From the NCBI GenBank assembly GCA_910890315.1, contig CAJVGD010000032.1, positions 32,689 to 96,688 of the forward strand: 64,000 bases of DNA, in the 5' to 3' direction. A program made the position numbers and the translations under genes. Position 1 is the stretch's first letter, and every line of letters starts with the position of its first letter. Of the stretch, positions 59,921 through 64,000 are shown in pieces. The DNA comes from Serendipita indica DSM 11827. Taxonomy: Eukaryota > Basidiomycota > Agaricomycetes > Sebacinales > Serendipitaceae. The notes below the pieces were generated by a model, which was given only the letters and a program-made list of their open reading frames with translations, was not told the origin of the DNA and ran no database searches.

Positions 59921-62900
59921 ATGCGGTTCAAGTTATTCAAAAGTAATAAGAAATCTCACGCAAAACAAGACGATCTTCCAGGATCTTCATCATCTTCCAT
60001 TCAAGAGGGCCCATCCAGGAGAGGAGACAAAGTGGTGGATACGGCCAACGTGTTCCTCGACTTTATGGCAAATATAGCAGAGGCATCCGATATACTAAGC
60101 CCTCTTAAAGCTGCTTGTCGAGCGACCAAAACGGTCCTCGACACCGTTCAAGTGAGCTAGCAAAAATAGCGAGACTGGTATATCTTGGGCTAATCAACGG
60201 CCACATTAGGGGATCAGGAATAACCAAGAAGACTGGTTAGAGCTCGTACGGCGTCTTGAAGCCTATCTGTCGGCTATCAATGGGCAGATCACCTTGCTCA
60301 AACGCGATCCTCCTGAGATTGATGGCTCCTTGGACGAAGGCTTTAGTCAACCACTGACCCTTTACGTCAAGTACGTGGCTGCAGCTATTCGTTCTTCTCC
60401 TTCATAATCTTTATAGACTCCTTGAGGATCTCCACAACAGGATAATTGGTTACGTGAAAATGCAAAATGATAAACCACTAGGAGGGCTTACAGCAGTCAG
60501 CACGATGAAGATTGGCGCTGGAGATATCCAGAAATTCAACCGAGAGCTCGAGGATCGACATAGGCAGTTCATGGTACGAACCCCATTAGCAACATTCGCG
60601 AACTCACTTTATAAAGGATGCATTAAATGTCTATACTGCCTACGGTGTTCTAGAGATCCAGCACACTACCAAATCCATCAAACAAAAGGTGGAAAGTGTC
60701 CTGACAGAAGGTACGTTGGATCATTGATGTCCAACAAGCCCGCTAAGACCCATTCACAGCCGACTACGCTACCATACTACAGCTGCCAATGGTGGCCTCG
60801 GCCGCATCTTCCGTCCACAATACTTGTCTCAAAGGAACCCGTCAGGCTGTCCTCGAGACGATCTGGCGCTGGGCAGCCAACAAGGAGTCACCGAAGCCAA
60901 TCTTTTGGCTCTGCGATATAGCCGGCTCTGGAAAATCGACTATTGCAATGTCTGCCGTAGAAGCATGGAAGAATGAAGGAACCCTAGGCGGCACATTTTT
61001 CTTCTCCATGGCGATCAGCGAATGGTCTAATACAGACAAGTTCTGCTCCACTCTTGCCAGGGAACTAGCTCAATACGTTCCCAATCTGGCTCCATACATT
61101 GCCAAGGCCTGGAAGCGAAACCCTGCCGTCCTGCGAAGCTCGTTCGCGGAACAGTTCCGAATTCTCATCGCCGAGTCACTCCAGCATCAACAAAATCCAG
61201 TAATGCTAGTCATTGACGCTATCGATGAATGCAAGTCTGGACGACAGAGAAAAGAACTCGTGGAGGCACTCTCTGCTGCCGCTCAGGAGAACAAGAATCT
61301 TCGAATCTTCATCACAAGTCGACCAGACCCTATCATCGAAAAGGTTTTACAACCTCTTTCGATCAAGGCCAAGTTGACAGATCGCCTCCACGATACTAGC
61401 CATCGTGATAATGTCGAAGATATTGCAATCTATGTCCACCAATCGCTTGGTGGAATCCTGTCCTCTGATAAGAGGCGGAGACTGGTCAACAAGGCCAACG
61501 GGCTGTTCATTTGGGCGAGCACTGCATGCCGGATGCTTAATGATGAATCGTTGGCAATCGATCCCGAGATCATATATGACCGACTGATTTCTATTGATCA
61601 GCCCGGAGCCATCGACGGCGTATACGACCTTGTTATTGCACGCATCGACCAAGCATCCAAACCAGCCATTATTGAAATGCTGGGTATGCTGCTTGCTGCG
61701 TTCGAGCCACTCACCAGCGACGACTTGGAAAATATCATTAAACATGCCAAAGGACAAGGGAGTGCCAAAGCACTGGTACGGATTCTAGGTACCGTACTCA
61801 AGGAGGATCCAATCACACATTTGATTCAGTTTCGCCATCCCACATTTGTCGAATACCTTCAACGATGCTGCATTGTTCCAGCCGTAGATGTGAGCGGCAG
61901 GATCTATATCAACATCTCCCACGCGCATGGTCAAGTCGCGTCATGGTGTTTGAGTGGTCTCCGATCGAGAACAGAAGGTCTCAAGTTCAACATATGCCAA
62001 ATCGAGTCGTCCTTCTATCTGAATAGGCAGATCCCAGACCTGGAAGCTCGAGTAAAGAAATACATTTCACGGAGGCTTCGCTATGCCAGTTTGCACTGGC
62101 CATTCCATGTGTCAGCAATGGATGATGGCTCAGGACACGAGCTGCAGAGCGAACTGGCACATATAGTCAGAAGTCCTTTTGCACTCTATTGGATGGAGGT
62201 ATTGAGTGTGACGGGAGGAGTGATGCGAGCAATATCTGGACTTCGAGCTGCGGCACAACATCAGAGAGTGAGTAATTTATCCAAGAATTTCCGATTATTG
62301 AAGCAAGAGATAGATCGAAGAAGAAACAAGGCGTCGGATGAATGACATCAGGAGGTTTTTGATGGCATTTTCGGTGCCTATCCAGGACAGCGCTCCCCAT
62401 ATATACATCTCATCACTCCCATTCAGTCCAAGCAGGTCGACGTTACATATTGAGGGTCTAGGAGAGCATACGAATGCATTGAAAGTAACCAGGGGTCTTG
62501 ACGAGACGTATCCTGGGCTCCCCAGAATACTCCAAGGTCATCAAAAGATCAACGCTGTCGCATTCTCGCCAGATGGCTCGCGAATTGTCTCTGGCTCACA
62601 TGACAAGACAATTCGACTGTGGGATGCAGAGACTGGCCAGCCGTTGGGAGAGCCACTCCGAGGTCATCAAGAGTCGATCAGCGCTGTCGCATTCTCGCCA
62701 GATGGCTCGCGAATCGTCTCTGGTTCAGTTGATAAGACAATTCGGCTGTGGGATGCAGACACTGGCCAGCCATTGGGAGAGCCACTCCGAGGTCATCAAG
62801 GCTGCGTCAGCCCTGTCGCATTCTCACCAGATGGCTCTCAAATTGTCTCTGGTTCACTTGACAAGACAATTCGACTGTGGGATGCAGACACTGGCCAGCC

Positions 62901-64000
62901 ATTGGGAGAGCCACTCCAAGGTCATCAAGAGTGGGTCAGCGCTGTCGCATTCTCACTAGATGGCTCGCGAATTGTCTCTGGCTCACATGACAAGACAATT
63001 CGACTATGGGATGCAGAGACTGGCCAGCCGTTAGGAGAGCCACTCCGAGGTCATCAAGGCTGGGTCAGCAGTGTCGCATTCTCGCCAGATGGCTCGCGAA
63101 TTGTCTCTGGCTCAGTTGACAAGACAATTCGAATATGGGATGCAGAGACTGGCCAGCCGTTGGGAGAGCCACTCCGAGGTCACCAAGACTGGGTCAGGGC
63201 TGTCGCATTCTCGCCAGATGCCTCGCGAATTGTCTCTGGCTCAGTTGACAAGACAATTCGACTGTGGTATGCAGAGACTGGTCAGCCGTTGGGAGAGCCA
63301 CTCCGAGGTCATCAAGACTCGGTCACCGCTGTCGCATTCTCGTCAGATGGCTCGCGAATTGTCTCTGGCTCATATGACACAGCACTTAGACTGTGGGATG
63401 CAGAGACTGGCCAGCCGCTGGGAGAGCCACTCCAAGGTCATCAACACTGGGTCACCGCTGTCGCATTCTTGCCAGATGGCTCGCGCATCGTCTCTGGCTC
63501 ACATGACAAGACAATTCAACGGTGGGATGCAGAGACTGGGGAGCCGCTGGGAGAGCCACTCCGAGGTCATCAAGGCTCGATCAGCACTGTCGCATTCTCG
63601 CCAGATGGCTCGCGAATTGTCTCTGGATCACTTGACAAGACAATTCGACTGTGGGATGCAGAGATTGGCCAGCCATTGGGAAAGCCACTCCAAGGTCATC
63701 AAGACTCGGTCACCGCTGTCGCATTCTCGCCAGATGGCTCGCGAATTGTCTCTGGCTCACATGACAAGACAATTCGACTATGGGATGCAGAGACTGGCCA
63801 GCCGTTGGGAGAGCCACTCCGAGGTCATCAAGACTCGGTCAGTGCTGTCGCATTCTTGCCAGATGGCTCGCGAATTGTCTCTGGCTCACATGACAAGACA
63901 ATTCGACTATGGGATGCAGAGACTGGCCAGCCGTTGGGAGGGCCACTCCGAGGTCATCAAGACTCGATCAGCACTGTCGCATTCTCGGCAGATGGCTCGC
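59921..64000 (+). CDS. NLR4: MLKL-like N-terminus, NACHT, WD40 array (runs off the right edge)
   Basis: Exons 59,921-60,151, 60,210-60,370, 60,417-60,573, 60,617-60,710, 60,760-62,267 and 62,314 onward mirror NLR1 at an offset of about 31,016 bp, and no stop interrupts them up to the window end. The helical N-terminus is almost identical to NLR1. NACHT shows GSGKST, VIDAIDE and ITSRPDP. From 62,530 the WD40 array has eleven complete units (the first is one codon short) and 55 bp of a twelfth. Its units are more varied than those of NLR1-3 (SVDKTI, SLDKTI, SYDTAL, WDADTG), so it may represent an older or less homogenised array. The C-terminus is not visible. Confidence 0.88.
62530..64000 (+). 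repeat. WD40 unit array of NLR4 (at least 11 complete units)
   Basis: One 126-bp unit, ten 129-bp units and a partial unit cut by the window edge. Substitutions are spread beyond residues 6-9 and 25-29, unlike the other three arrays. Confidence 0.93.

Overview
The window looks like nuclear DNA of a filamentous Agaricomycete. The signs are many 40-60 nt GT-AG introns, a division-1 chitin synthase, NACHT-WD40 (NLR/STAND) genes, tandem F-box genes and a tyrosine-recombinase retroelement. The gene set suggests a Rhizoctonia/Ceratobasidium-like fungus, but this is inference from family style and no marker gene is present.

Layout: 1-1,480 is an inverted copy of the block upstream of the NLR genes, including the first exon of an NLR that runs off the left edge. 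1,771-6,435 holds three decayed F-box-type genes. 6,436-9,550 is mostly empty, with one possible small zinc-finger-like ORF. 9,584-16,168 is a tandem array of three F-box genes with a 2.4 kb period; two are intact and the third is broken. 16,360-17,986 is a single-TM conserved fungal protein. A decayed F-box gene follows, flanked by duplicated pieces of the two neighbouring gene ends. 20,672-24,273 (-) is a PI-specific phospholipase C with two apparent frame breaks. 24,730-28,419 (-) is a complete 12-exon chitin synthase.

From 28,905 to the right end the window is an NLR cluster. NLR1 and NLR4 share an N-terminus resembling the MLKL/HeLo-like four-helix bundle. NLR2 and NLR3 begin with an alpha/beta-hydrolase domain whose nucleophile serine is replaced by asparagine. 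All four carry NACHT plus long arrays of nearly identical 43-residue WD40 units: 13, 12, 11 and at least 11 complete units, followed by a diverged last blade. NLR3 is intact (1,485 aa) and is a mosaic of the NLR1-type and NLR2-type sequences. NLR1 has a 17-nt deletion in its array and NLR2 a 1-nt loss in its last blade. NLR2 and NLR3 lie in a 7.57 kb tandem duplication. NLR4 lies in a segmental copy of the chitin synthase head plus NLR1, offset by 31 kb.

At 51,163-57,967 a DIRS/Ngaro-type element lies between NLR3 and this segmental copy. It has split direct repeats (A1...B1-A2-B2), identical within each pair, but its reading frames are disrupted.

NLRs of this kind are expected to sense ligands with the WD40 array, oligomerise through NACHT, and signal cell death or incompatibility through the N-terminal domain. 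The sequence shows the raw material for fast turnover of both ends: homogenised repeats, an exchange point at the P-loop, and segmental copying.
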